From SURF-33 sp964598885 (GTDB lineage: Bacteria > Desulfobacterota > Desulfobacteria > Desulfobacterales > Desulfosalsimonadaceae), in assembly GCA_964598885.1 (NCBI GenBank), contig CAZRES010000004.1, forward strand, positions 1-64,000: 64,000 bases of DNA, written 5' to 3'. Position numbers and translations under genes: made by a program. The notes beneath the pieces were generated by a model that worked only from the letters and a program-made list of their open reading frames with translations, had not been told where the DNA came from and did no database searches. Numbering within the stretch: position 1 is the stretch's first letter; each line of letters starts with the position of its first letter. This document shows positions 41,635-51,120 of the stretch, in pieces.

Positions 41635-43632
41635 ATGCCTGATTTTGAACTCGTCACCGAAATGATTCCCCGGGGGGATCAACCCGCCGCCATTGACGCT
41701 CTGGCGGCCGGAATCGCGTCCGGGAAAACGCACCAGGTTATGCTGGGAGTCACCGGTTCCGGCAAGACCTTTACCATGGCCAATATCGTGGCCCGAGCGC
41801 AAAAACCGACCCTGGTGATCGCGCCCAACAAGACCCTGGCGGCCCAACTCTACGGCGAATTTAAATCCCTGTTTCCCCACAATGCCGTGGAGTATTTCGT
41901 CAGCTATTATGATTATTATCAGCCCGAAGCCTATCTGCCGGTCAGCGACACGTATATCCAGAAGGATTCTTCCATCAATGAAATGATCGATAAAATGCGG
42001 CATTCGGCCACGCGTTCGGTTCTGTCGCGCCGGGATACGCTGGTCGTTGCCAGTGTATCCTGTATTTTCGGGCTCGGCGCACCCGAGGATTATCTGGCCC
42101 TGCGGGTGGATCTGGAAACCGGCATGGCCATCACCCGGGAGCAGCTCCTGGCCAAACTTGTCGAAATTCAATACCAGCGCAATGATATTGATTTTCATCG
42201 CGGCACGTTTCGGGCAAGGGGGGATCGGGTGGAGATTTTTCCGGCATATGAGGAGGACCGGGCCGTGCGGGTGGATTTTTTCGGCGATGAGATCGACGTC
42301 ATCGAGGAATTCGATCCGCTGACCGGAAAGCGCTCCCGGTCCTTTGACCAAATGACCGTTTATCCCGCCTCCCATTACGTCACCCAGAAGCAGACCCGTA
42401 ACCAGATTCTCCAGCGGGTGAAGCAGGAGCTGAAAGAACGCACCGACTGGTTTTTTTCGAACAACAAGCTTATTGAGGCCCAGCGCATCGAAGAGCGAAC
42501 CCTTTTTGACCTGGAAATGATTCACGAAATCGGCTACTGCAACGGCATCGAAAATTACGCCCGTCATATTACCGGACGTGAAGCCGGCCAGCCGCCGCCG
42601 GTGCTGCTCGATTATTTTCCGGAGGATTTCCTGATATTTATTGATGAAAGCCACATCACCGTTCCTCAGCTCAGGGGTATGTACAAGGGCGATCGGTCCC
42701 GCAAGGAAACGCTGGTGCAATACGGGTTCCGGCTTCCCTCGGCCCTGGATAACCGGCCGTTGCGGTTTGATGAGTTTGAAAACAGGATATCCCAGACCAT
42801 TTTTGTATCCGCCACACCATCCGAATATGAGCTTGAGCGATCCAGAGGCGCTGTTATCGAACAGATTGTCAGACCCACCGGGCTTATCGATCCCAGGATT
42901 GAATTCCGACCGGCCGGCAACCAGGTGGATGACTTGTTCGCGGAGATCCGGCGGCGCGTGGAAAGCAAAGAGCGGGTTCTGATCACCACCCTGACCAAGC
43001 GGATGGCCGAAGACCTCACCGATTATTACGCGGATCTCGGTATTGCCGTGCGGTATCTCCATTCGGACATCAAAACCCTGGAGCGGATCGATATTATCCA
43101 TTCTCTCCGACTGGGCGAATTCGACGTTCTGGTGGGGATCAACCTTCTCCGGGAAGGCTTAGACATCCCGGAAGTGTCTCTGGTGGCCATTCTCGACGCC
43201 GACAAGGAGGGATTTCTCCGGTCTGCCCGTTCCTTGATCCAGACCTGCGGACGGGCCGCCCGCAATCTCAATGGCATGGTGATCATGTATGCGGATACCG
43301 TAACCCCGTCCATGCGGGAGGCGGCCGAAGAAACCGACCGCCGCCGGAAGATCCAGGAGGAATTCAACCGGGTTCACGGGATTACGCCGACCTCCATTGA
43401 AAAGAAAATATCAACAACGTTTGTCATGGCCGATTATCCGGTTTCCGAACAAAAACAACTCCAGGTGGCGGAAAAACTGGCCGCATATTCCTCTACCGAT
43501 GATCTGGAACATCTCATTGAAGGGATGGAAAAAGAAATGAAGGAGGCGTCCCGGAGCCTCAAGTTTGAACGCGCGGCCCAGTTGCGGGATCGGATCCGGG
43601 AGCTGCGGGCCATGTTTCTGGTGGCTTCCTGA
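41635..43632 (+). CDS. uvrB: Excinuclease ABC subunit B
   Basis: DNA damage-verifying helicase-like subunit of nucleotide excision repair. The 665 residues show Walker A GVTGSGKTFTM (38-48), the damage-probing beta-hairpin YYDYYQPEAYLP, DEAD-like DESH in FIDESHITVP, motif VI QTCGRAARNLNG and a C-terminal UVR motif (LEHLIEGMEKEMKEASRSL) that contacts UvrC. The ribosome binding site ahead of the ATG is weak. uvrC follows after 8 nt, so both repair proteins are made together. Confidence 0.98.
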   Translation: MPDFELVTEMIPRGDQPAAIDALAAGIASGKTHQVMLGVTGSGKTFTMANIVARAQKPTLVIAPNKTLAAQLYGEFKSLFPHNAVEYFVSYYDYYQPEAYLPVSDTYIQKDSSINEMIDKMRHSATRSVLSRRDTLVVASVSCIFGLGAPEDYLALRVDLETGMAITREQLLAKLVEIQYQRNDIDFHRGTFRARGDRVEIFPAYEEDRAVRVDFFGDEIDVIEEFDPLTGKRSRSFDQMTVYPASHYVTQKQTRNQILQRVKQELKERTDWFFSNNKLIEAQRIEERTLFDLEMIHEIGYCNGIENYARHITGREAGQPPPVLLDYFPEDFLIFIDESHITVPQLRGMYKGDRSRKETLVQYGFRLPSALDNRPLRFDEFENRISQTIFVSATPSEYELERSRGAVIEQIVRPTGLIDPRIEFRPAGNQVDDLFAEIRRRVESKERVLITTLTKRMAEDLTDYYADLGIAVRYLHSDIKTLERIDIIHSLRLGEFDVLVGINLLREGLDIPEVSLVAILDADKEGFLRSARSLIQTCGRAARNLNGMVIMYADTVTPSMREAAEETDRRRKIQEEFNRVHGITPTSIEKKISTTFVMADYPVSEQKQLQVAEKLAAYSSTDDLEHLIEGMEKEMKEASRSLKFERAAQLRDRIRELRAMFLVAS

Positions 43633-43640
43633 GGATAAAC

Positions 43641-45476
43641 ATGAATAAAGTCATTGCGGAAAAACTGGCGGACATACCCACCGCTCCGGGCGTCTATCTG
43701 ATGAAAGACATGGGGCAAACGGTGATTTACGTGGGCAAAGCCGTCAATCTCAAAAGCCGGCTTTTCTCCTACATCGGAGCCGAATCCCGTCCGGATGCCA
43801 AGACCTCGCTTCTGGTGGAAAAAATCGCGGATGTGGAGACCATTGTCACCGCCACCGCTCAGGAAGCCCTGATTCTGGAGGCCAACCTGATTCGGCGTTA
43901 CAAACCGGCTTATAATGTCATTTTAAAAGACGACAAGCGCTATCCTTCCCTGCGCCTGGATATCAGCGCACCCTATCCCTGCCTCCAGGTGGTGCGGAAA
44001 ACCCGTCGGGACGGAGCGCTCTATTTCGGCCCCTATGCCTCGGGTCTGGCCCTTCGCCATACTCTGAAACTCATCAACAAGGCGTTCAAGCTCAGAAAAT
44101 GCCGGACACCCGAAGTCCGGAAACGGCCGCGGCCCTGTCTGAATCATCAGATGGGGCTTTGTCTGGCCCCGTGCAGTCTGCCGGTGGATCCGGCGGTCTA
44201 TGCCGATATGGTAGACCAGGTGCGGCTGTTTTTAAGCGGCCGGCCCCGGATATTGATGGATAAACTCAAGGCCGACATGCAGGCCGCCGCTGATCGCCAG
44301 GAATTCGAGCAGGCGGCATGGCTCCGGGACAGACTTTTTGCCGTAGAGCAGGTGGTGGAAAAACAGGACGTGGTGGTCAATGATTTTATAGACCGCGATG
44401 TGGTGGGTCTTGCAAGGGATAATGGCAGAGCGATGGTGGTGGTCCTGTTCATCCGGGAAGGACGGCTCATAGGGGTTCGACATTATCCCGTTCGGCAGGC
44501 CGTGGCCGGCGATGCCGACATTATCGGCGCGTTTTTCAAACATCATTATCAGCAGACCCATGATGTTCCAACAGAGGTTCTTGTCCCCGTCCATTTGGAG
44601 GATGCCGGAATTTACGGGCATTGGCTGTCGGACATGAAAGCGCGAAAGGTAACCATTTTTTCACCGAAAAGAGGGTCCAGGATGCGTCTGCTCCACATGG
44701 CCGCGGAAAATGCCGCGCTTCGGCTGAAGACATTCGTGGATGCTGAAAATTCCAGCGAGGCCCTGCTGGAATCCGTGCGGCGGCATCTAAAGCTGGAGCG
44801 TTATCCAAGGCGCATCGAATGTTTCGACAACTCCGGGATTTCCGGAACAAACCTGGTGTCGGGAATGGCCGTGTTTATCAGCGGCCGGCCTGATCCGGCT
44901 TCCCATCGGCGTTATCAAATCCGGACGGTCGCCGGTGTGCAGGATGACTACGCGTGCATGAAGGAAGTGCTCTTCCGCCGGTTCGGCGGGGCCTGCTCTT
45001 CAGGGGAAATGCCCGACCTGCTCATGGTGGACGGCGGAAAAGGCCAGCTTAACATCGCTGTATCGGTTCTTAATGAGTTGGGCCTGGATCAGGAGATGGA
45101 CGTGATCGGCATCGCCAAGAGCGACGGGACCGAAGGCGCCGGCCGGGACCATATTTACAAGCCCGGCCGGGCCAATCCCCTTAATCTGACCCGGCAGGCC
45201 GACGTGATGTATTTTCTGGCGGCTATCCGGGATGAAGCCCATCGCCTTGCCGTGGCCTTTCATCGAAAGACCAGAAGTCGATCCGCCCTCCGCTCCCGGC
45301 TGGATTATGTTTCCGGCATCGGTCCGAAACGAAAGGCGGTCTTGTTGAAAACATACGGCGGCATCGAGAATATTGCCCGGGCCTCCATCGACGAGCTGTC
45401 GGCCTTGCCGGGAATGAACCGGAAAATCGCTTCCCGCCTGCTGACCGCTCTTTCGCTTACCGGTGATGCGCCATAA
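43641..45476 (+). CDS. uvrC: Excinuclease ABC subunit C
   Basis: Dual-incision nuclease of nucleotide excision repair. The 611 residues comprise an N-terminal GIY-YIG domain (GVYLMKDMGQTVIYVGKAVN) for the 3' cut, a UVR motif (LKADMQAAADRQEFEQAAWL), an RNase-H-like C-terminal nuclease (RIECFDNSGISGTNLVSGM, LLMVDGGKGQLN) for the 5' cut, and tandem HhH motifs (LDYVSGIGPKRKAVLLKTYG). It is convergent with mdh, with only 11 bp between stop codons. Confidence 0.98.
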   Translation: MNKVIAEKLADIPTAPGVYLMKDMGQTVIYVGKAVNLKSRLFSYIGAESRPDAKTSLLVEKIADVETIVTATAQEALILEANLIRRYKPAYNVILKDDKRYPSLRLDISAPYPCLQVVRKTRRDGALYFGPYASGLALRHTLKLINKAFKLRKCRTPEVRKRPRPCLNHQMGLCLAPCSLPVDPAVYADMVDQVRLFLSGRPRILMDKLKADMQAAADRQEFEQAAWLRDRLFAVEQVVEKQDVVVNDFIDRDVVGLARDNGRAMVVVLFIREGRLIGVRHYPVRQAVAGDADIIGAFFKHHYQQTHDVPTEVLVPVHLEDAGIYGHWLSDMKARKVTIFSPKRGSRMRLLHMAAENAALRLKTFVDAENSSEALLESVRRHLKLERYPRRIECFDNSGISGTNLVSGMAVFISGRPDPASHRRYQIRTVAGVQDDYACMKEVLFRRFGGACSSGEMPDLLMVDGGKGQLNIAVSVLNELGLDQEMDVIGIAKSDGTEGAGRDHIYKPGRANPLNLTRQADVMYFLAAIRDEAHRLAVAFHRKTRSRSALRSRLDYVSGIGPKRKAVLLKTYGGIENIARASIDELSALPGMNRKIASRLLTALSLTGDAP

Positions 45477-45487
45477 GCCCCGGTGCT

Positions 45488-46426
45488 TTATCCGGATGCC
45501 AGTTTTTTCATGGCATCCACAAGACCTTTCACCGCATCCGCCGATTTGCGAAGAGCCGCGGATTCGGCGTCGGTCAGCTTGATCTCGATGATCTCTTCAA
45601 TGCCGCTTCGACCGAGTTTCACGGGAACGCCCACAAAAAGGTCGCGGACTCCGTATTCCCCTTCCAGGTAGACGGCGCAGGGAAGAATCTTTTTTTTGTC
45701 TTTCAAGATGGATTCGGCCATTTCCACGGCAGCCGATGCCGGGGCGTAAAAGGCACTGCCGCTCTTGAGCAGCCCCACGATTTCAGCGCCTCCGGTCCGG
45801 GTCCGCTCCACCAGGGCCGCGATGCGGTCTCCGGACAACAGCTCGGTGATGGGGATGCCGGCAACGGTGGAAAGACGGGGCAGGGGAACCATGGTGTCGC
45901 CGTGTCCGCCCAGCACGAAAGCGTGGGTATTTTCCACGGAAACATTCAGTTCCATGGCGATAAAGGTTCGGAATCTCGCCGAATCGAGTACGCCTGCCAT
46001 TCCCATGACCCGGTGTTTCGGAAAACCGCTGGTTTCCATGGCCACATGGCACATGGCATCCAAGGGATTGCTCACGATGATGAGGATGGCTTCCGGGGAC
46101 CGGGCGGCTGCTTCGGCGGTCACGGTTTTCATGATGTTCATGTTGGTTTTCAGCAGATCATCGCGGCTCATGCCGGGCTTGCGGGGAATCCCCGCCGTGA
46201 TGATGACGATATCCGATCCCGTTGATGCCTCATAATCGATGCTCCCGACCAGACCGGCGTCATGTGTTTCAATGGGCGCGGCCTCGGCCAGATCCAGCGC
46301 TTTTCCCTGGGCCAGTCCGTCGGCGATATCAATGAGCACCACGTCGCAGAGTTCTTTTTCCGCAAGCCGCTGGGCCGCGGTGGCGCCGACGTTTCCGGCG
46401 CCGATGACGGTGACTTTCTTGTCCAT
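45488..46426 (-). CDS. mdh: NAD-dependent malate dehydrogenase
   Basis: Interconverts malate and oxaloacetate in the citric acid cycle. It has 312 residues of the LDH-like MDH type: KKVTVIGAGNVGATAAQRLA (NAD fold), the substrate-loop arginine in RKPGMSRDDLLKTN that selects dicarboxylates, IIVSNPLDAM, LDSARFRTFIA and the catalytic His in GGHGDTMVPL. The start at 46426 has AGGAG 6 nt upstream; an in-frame ATG at 46465 is rejected. It has its own promoter, divergent from the histidine kinase gene. Confidence 0.96.
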   Translation of the reverse strand: MDKKVTVIGAGNVGATAAQRLAEKELCDVVLIDIADGLAQGKALDLAEAAPIETHDAGLVGSIDYEASTGSDIVIITAGIPRKPGMSRDDLLKTNMNIMKTVTAEAAARSPEAILIIVSNPLDAMCHVAMETSGFPKHRVMGMAGVLDSARFRTFIAMELNVSVENTHAFVLGGHGDTMVPLPRLSTVAGIPITELLSGDRIAALVERTRTGGAEIVGLLKSGSAFYAPASAAVEMAESILKDKKKILPCAVYLEGEYGVRDLFVGVPVKLGRSGIEEIIEIKLTDAESAALRKSADAVKGLVDAMKKLASG

Positions 46427-46473
46427 ATTCAACTCCTGATGTTTGAAAAATCCATTTTTTTGCATAGACTCTA

Positions 46474-46502
46474 CTTACACTGAAACCGTTTCGGCAAGTC
46501 AA
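46474..46502 (-). promoter_or_regulatory. Promoter of mdh
   Basis: On the minus strand TTGACT (46502-46497), 17 nt, TGTAAG (46479-46474). The expected start near 46467 gives a leader of about 40 nt. Confidence 0.55.
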
Positions 46503-46522
46503 TAAATATTTTGAAAACGCAT

Positions 46523-46544
46523 GTTCGGGTTTATCTGCCCGAAC
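46523..46544. promoter_or_regulatory. Dyad between divergent mdh and histidine kinase promoters
   Basis: GTTCGGG (46523-46529) and CCCGAAC (46538-46544), perfect 7-bp arms with 8 nt between. It lies 20 nt upstream of the mdh -35 and 40 nt before the kinase -35, a good position for a regulator binding site. The regulator is unknown. Confidence 0.4.
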
Positions 46545-46581
46545 TGTGCGGCATTTCAAAGGATGCGGATAAATACGGAAC

Positions 46582-46610
46582 TTGACATTTGGACCGGTTG
46601 GAAATAGAGA
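46582..46610 (+). promoter_or_regulatory. Possible promoter of the hybrid histidine kinase gene
   Basis: Consensus TTGACA (46582-46587), 17 nt, TAGAGA (46605-46610). The -35 is good and the -10 is weak. Confidence 0.4.
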
Positions 46611-46699
46611 TTAGAACAATTACCATAGAATTGAGTATTTTTCACCGAATCCACCAGCGGATGGCGCACCATGTCTCGACATCATGCGATAATGTTTAA

Positions 46700-49387
46700 A
46701 TGAAACCGGAGAAATCAAAAAAAGCGATGTTCGGCGGGTTTTTCGGCGACAGGACCATGGCGAGGGATTTGACCGCCAGCCTGGTATTGATGGTGATCAT
46801 GGTTTCCCTGATGACCATATGTGCCAGTTATCTTTATTTATTGCGCCAGGAAGAACGCCGCCTGGAGCAACTGGCCGAAGAATATCTGCTTTATCTGACC
46901 GACAGTCTGGAGCTTCCGCTCTGGACGTTGGATTATGACAGCGTCGCCAAGATTGCTGATTCCTATTTTGCCAATAATCTGGTGGCGAATCTGAAAATAA
47001 CCGAACAGCATTATAAATCGCCCCGGGACTTTACCGTTCAGGTGCTGTTTTCCAAGTCCAAGTCGCCGGGAAAAGACAATGTTGTGGCGGCTTCCGAAGT
47101 TCGTCATGAAGGCCGAAGTATCGGCCATGTCGAGATCGGGTTGACGCGCCGCGTGTATCAGGAGAATCTTAAACAGCTGCTGCAATCCAGTTTTTTAACC
47201 CTGCTTCTGATTATTTTATCATTGGTTCTGGTAACCAGTATTTTTCTGCGGTTATTCATGAAAAAACCCCTGGACGTTCTGATGCAGGGGATTCAACAGA
47301 TTTCCATGGGAAAATATGATTATCGGTTTCCGCCCGCCAAACAGAAAGAAATTCGGTTGATCGTCTCCAATTTTATGGAAATGGCCGGCCAAATACGCCG
47401 CCGGGAAACAACGCTGGCGGCACTGAATCGTCAATTGGAAGTCGAAATCCGGGAGCGCCGAAAAGTCGAAGATGCCATTCGCGGCAACGAGGCCCAGCTC
47501 AGAGCCATTTTCGAATCTTCGGTGGACGGGATCCTTGTGGTGGACAATTATCGAAACATCATTAATGCCAATAAACGGGTTTATCAGCTTTTGGGACTCC
47601 CGGATGAATTGCGGCATCACCGCTCCGAGGCGGACCTGATCGAGTTCCTGGCAGATCAGGTGAAAAATCCGGATGATTTTAAAACAAATACGGAAGCTTT
47701 GTATGCAACCGATTTGATACGGCTGGATGAAATATTTTTCAGGAACGGCCAGGTGTTCGAACGATTTTCATGCCCCTTGAAGCAATCCGGCGCTATTATC
47801 GGCCGGGTCTGGAATTTTCGGGATGTCACCGACCGGAAACGGTCCATGCGGGCCTTGCGGGACAGTGAGGAGCGTTTTCGGCAATTGTCGGATGCCGCCC
47901 TGGAAGCCATTACTATCCACGACAACGGCGTCATTCTCCAAGTCAATCAACAGTTTTTGAAAATGTTCGGATACAACCGAAGGGAAGTGCTCGGAAAACG
48001 ACAATTTTCGGATATTGTGGCCCCGGCGTTTCGGGATGAGCTGCCTATCAAAAATATCGCCGATATGGGGTTTCTGGAAGTCCAAGCCCTTCGAAAGGAC
48101 GGGAACCGTTTCCCTGTGGTCATACGCAATCGCAGCATGACGTATTATGAGAAAAATGTGGTTGTTTCCGTTATCCGTGATATTTCCGACCGGAAAGCCG
48201 CCGAGAAGGAAACCCGGATCCTGCGGGAAAAACTGGCCCTGTCGAAAAAAATGGAAGCTCTCGGCCTTTTAGCCGGCGGCGTGGCCCATGACCTGAACAA
48301 CATTCTTTCCGGAATCGTCAGCTATCCGGAACTGCTGCTGATGAAACCGAACCTGGATGAAAAAACCCGCAAAGCGCTAAGGACCATTCAGGAATCCGGA
48401 GAACGGGCCGCTGCCGTGGTCAATGACCTGACCACCATTTCCAGGGGGGTGGCCTCTAACCGGGAAGCGTTGAACATCAACAATGTGGTCAGGGAATATC
48501 TGATTTCGCCGGAATTGCAAAAACTTAAAACGCATCATCCGGACGTTAGAATCAAAACGGCTCTCGACCCGGAGCTGTTTAATATCGTCGGTTCGCGGCT
48601 TCATATCCGTAAAAGTCTGATGAATCTGGTGATCAATGCAGCCGAGGCGGTGGAGAAACAGGGGAAAATCGTGATATCCACCAGTAACTGCTATCTGGAT
48701 AAACCATTAGCGGGTTACAGTGACGTCCAGATGGGAGAATATGCTTTGCTATCGGTTGCGGACAACGGTCCGGGCATTACCACGGAGGAAATTGGCAGGA
48801 TCTTCGAGCCGTTTTACACCCGGAAGGTCATGGGCCGCAGCGGTACGGGCCTCGGGCTGACCGTGGTATGGAACACCCTGCAGGATCACGGCGGCTATAT
48901 CAATGTGATCAACCATCAACAAGGCACCCGATTTGACCTTTATTTTCCGATCACCCGCGAAAGCGTCGGTGATAGCGCATCCCGATTACCTCCGCAAGCT
49001 TTCCAGGGCCGGGGAGAAACGATTCTGGTAGTGGATGACGAGCAGAACCAGCGGGAGATCGCCTCACAGATGTTGACGGCATTAGGCTATAAGGCGGTGG
49101 CGGTTGCCAATGGCGACGAAGCTCTGGATTATGTGGCAAAACAGCCGGTGGATCTGATTTTGCTCGATATGATCATGCCGGCGTCTATGAGCGGACTGGA
49201 GACCTATCAACGCATTGTGCAGCAGTATCCCGGACAAAGGGCCGTGATCGCCAGTGGATTTTCCGTGACCGAAGACGTGGCAGCGGCTCAAAAGGCCGGA
49301 GCGGGCGAGTTTGTAAAGAAACCCTATAGCATCGAAAAGTTGGGAAGCGCCGTCAGAAAAGAACTGTCACGGAATGTGCCTGCATAA
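46700..49387 (+). CDS. Membrane hybrid sensor histidine kinase with PAS domains
   Basis: The 895-residue protein has a membrane helix (about 26-46), an extracytoplasmic sensor of about 115 residues, a second helix (about 164-187), HAMP (about 188-240), a short coiled coil, and two PAS domains (about 265-375 and 390-505; the first lacks obvious cofactor residues). The HisKA domain has the phosphoryl-acceptor H530 in GGVAHDLNNILSG, and the HATPase has N-box NLVINAAEAVEKQG, G1 DNGPGITTEEIG and GTGLGLTVVW. A C-terminal receiver has D823 in LILLDMIMP and a conserved Lys in FVKKPYS. No separate response regulator is adjacent, so output probably goes through another receiver or the module downstream. 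The signal is unknown. Confidence 0.93.
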   Translation: MKPEKSKKAMFGGFFGDRTMARDLTASLVLMVIMVSLMTICASYLYLLRQEERRLEQLAEEYLLYLTDSLELPLWTLDYDSVAKIADSYFANNLVANLKITEQHYKSPRDFTVQVLFSKSKSPGKDNVVAASEVRHEGRSIGHVEIGLTRRVYQENLKQLLQSSFLTLLLIILSLVLVTSIFLRLFMKKPLDVLMQGIQQISMGKYDYRFPPAKQKEIRLIVSNFMEMAGQIRRRETTLAALNRQLEVEIRERRKVEDAIRGNEAQLRAIFESSVDGILVVDNYRNIINANKRVYQLLGLPDELRHHRSEADLIEFLADQVKNPDDFKTNTEALYATDLIRLDEIFFRNGQVFERFSCPLKQSGAIIGRVWNFRDVTDRKRSMRALRDSEERFRQLSDAALEAITIHDNGVILQVNQQFLKMFGYNRREVLGKRQFSDIVAPAFRDELPIKNIADMGFLEVQALRKDGNRFPVVIRNRSMTYYEKNVVVSVIRDISDRKAAEKETRILREKLALSKKMEALGLLAGGVAHDLNNILSGIVSYPELLLMKPNLDEKTRKALRTIQESGERAAAVVNDLTTISRGVASNREALNINNVVREYLISPELQKLKTHHPDVRIKTALDPELFNIVGSRLHIRKSLMNLVINAAEAVEKQGKIVISTSNCYLDKPLAGYSDVQMGEYALLSVADNGPGITTEEIGRIFEPFYTRKVMGRSGTGLGLTVVWNTLQDHGGYINVINHQQGTRFDLYFPITRESVGDSASRLPPQAFQGRGETILVVDDEQNQREIASQMLTALGYKAVAVANGDEALDYVAKQPVDLILLDMIMPASMSGLETYQRIVQQYPGQRAVIASGFSVTEDVAAAQKAGAGEFVKKPYSIEKLGSAVRKELSRNVPA

Positions 49388-49524
49388 CCAAGTGATAAAA
49401 ATTTCTTGAGATAATCGATCATAAACGGTAAACAATTAAAATATCCAAAAGATTGTATGTACGTGACGATTATTTTTGGAGATGTTCCATCACCTTCGAT
49501 TCTGCGATAAATTCAAGGCAAAAA

Positions 49525-50442
49525 ATGGATTTAATAGGGAAAATCAAGTTGGCTTTTAAAGAAGCGGAGATTTATCGCCGCCAGGGCCTGCTTGATGAAG
49601 CTCTGGATAAATATAAAGTCATCGAAGCACAGATCAAAGCCAACCGCAATATTCGGCAACGGGGAGCTTTACTGAAAAAAATCGCTTTTATAATCGACGA
49701 ACTGAATCAGAAGCTCAAGCGCAGCAAAGTCCCCGATCCTCCGCCAAAGGTTTCGGAAGATGCCCAGGCGCTGATGAAAGACATGTTTACTTTCGATGAC
49801 CCGGAAATCAAGGGGTCATCGTTGCTGGGAGGCGCCATTGCATTGGCCAAATTCGGTCAATATGAAAAAGCCATAGAGGAGTTCAACCGGCTGCTGGAAT
49901 ATGAAAAATTTCGGGTGGAAGCGGCCAAAAATATCCTGTGGTGCTGGATGCAACAGAAATATTTGGATTACGCTGTTTCGTTGTTTCAGAAATGGCAGAA
50001 AATGCAGTTTTTTGAGCCCAACGAGGTAGAATTGCTGCGGGAATATTTTCAGGAAATGTTGACCGCCGCCGGCATTCAACGCGATATCGGCGGGGTTGCC
50101 CTCCAGAAAACCATTGAACCGGATTCGGAAATCAGTGATGACGAGATCCTTGATATTTCCGCCACCCGCTTTACCCTTCCCCGGGGAGGCCGAGAGGGCG
50201 AGTCAGTGGAATTCGAGGTCAGTTTTCAGTCAGGAAAATACATCCAATTTATTATCCCCAAAAAAGAAAAGGAGTTGATCAACGGGCTGAAGCCGGGGGA
50301 CATGCTCAAAGATATTGTGTTTTATTCACCGGTGGCGATTTTTTCGGGCATCGGGTTTCTGTCTACCAAAAAGGCGATCGAGGCGGGGCCTAAACGGGGG
50401 GATTACAGTTTTTCCATTAAAATTATTGATATTAAATCATAA
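49525..50442 (+). CDS. TPR-like protein of the MglA/DUF4388 cluster
   Basis: The 305-residue soluble protein has N-terminal helical repeats (MDLIGKIKLAFKEAEIYRRQ, GLLDEALDKYKVIEAQIK), a central TPR-like part (AIALAKFGQYEKAIEEFNRLL), and a C-terminal beta-rich domain (about 215-305, ISATRFTLPRGGREGESVEF, IFSGIGFLSTKKAIEAG) that could be PilZ-like but lacks RxxxR and DxSxxG. The ATG at 49525 has AAGG 6 nt upstream; an in-frame ATG at 49453 adds 24 atypical residues and is rejected. It lies 60 nt ahead of the GTPase gene. The likely role is as a scaffold or GTPase partner. Confidence 0.8.
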   Translation: MDLIGKIKLAFKEAEIYRRQGLLDEALDKYKVIEAQIKANRNIRQRGALLKKIAFIIDELNQKLKRSKVPDPPPKVSEDAQALMKDMFTFDDPEIKGSSLLGGAIALAKFGQYEKAIEEFNRLLEYEKFRVEAAKNILWCWMQQKYLDYAVSLFQKWQKMQFFEPNEVELLREYFQEMLTAAGIQRDIGGVALQKTIEPDSEISDDEILDISATRFTLPRGGREGESVEFEVSFQSGKYIQFIIPKKEKELINGLKPGDMLKDIVFYSPVAIFSGIGFLSTKKAIEAGPKRGDYSFSIKIIDIKS

Positions 50443-50502
50443 TTGACGGTCTCATAAAAACACATCGGGATCAGCCCGCGCGGTCAAGGGAGATGGATTG
50501 TA

Positions 50503-51120
50503 ATGGCGGTCATTAATTTGAAGAACCGGCAGATTGAGTGCAAACTCGTTTATTACGGACCCGGTCGAAGCGGAAAGACCACCAACCTGGAATATATCAA
50601 CAGAAATTTTACCAAGCAGGTGGCCGGAAAGATGATATCCATCGATACGGAAGGCGACCGGACTCTCTTTTTTGACTTTCTGCCCATCGGGCTGGGCAAG
50701 GTCAGGGGATGCGATGTTCGTGTTCAGCTCTATACCGTACCGGGACAGGTGAAATATCGCGCCACCCGCGAGTTGGTTTTACGGGGCGCGGACGGGATTA
50801 TTTTTGTTGCGGATTCCCTGACGGTTCGACGGGAAAAAAATATGATGTCATTAAAGGATCTGCATGAGAATCTGAAAAAACTTGGAATGGATATCCGTAA
50901 AATTCCGTTGGTGCTCCAATATAACAAGCGCGATCTGGGAAAAACGGGTTTGCCGATCATGAGTGTTGAGAAGATGGAGCGTGAACTCAATCGTCAATTG
51001 AAAGTCCCGTCATTTCCCGCCAGTGCGTTAAATGGCCAGGGTGTGGGAACCACATTGACGCAGACCATCAAGTTGATCTTGCAGTATCTTCAAAAAGAAT
51101 TCAAGTGGGCGAGCGGGTAA
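50503..51120 (+). CDS. MglA-like small GTPase
   Basis: A Ras-like GTPase of the bacterial MglA/gliding-motility family, 205 residues. The G1 P-loop is GPGRSGKT (19-26). The G3 region is TVPGQ (78-82), with Thr where Ras has Asp, as in MglA. G4 is NKRD (141-144). LQYNKRDLGKTGLPIMSVEK and SFPASALNGQGVGTT follow. MglA proteins act as polarity switches and are inactivated by MglB roadblock proteins; no MglB is next to it. The stop overlaps the next start by 1 nt (TAATG), indicating tight coupling with the DUF4388 gene. Confidence 0.92.
   Translation: MAVINLKNRQIECKLVYYGPGRSGKTTNLEYINRNFTKQVAGKMISIDTEGDRTLFFDFLPIGLGKVRGCDVRVQLYTVPGQVKYRATRELVLRGADGIIFVADSLTVRREKNMMSLKDLHENLKKLGMDIRKIPLVLQYNKRDLGKTGLPIMSVEKMERELNRQLKVPSFPASALNGQGVGTTLTQTIKLILQYLQKEFKWASG

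Noticed and set aside
41626..43101. 491-codon open frame antisense to uvrB
   Set aside because: It lies wholly opposite the conserved uvrB frame; the sequence is His/Gly/Pro-rich without motifs, a typical shadow of high-GC third positions.
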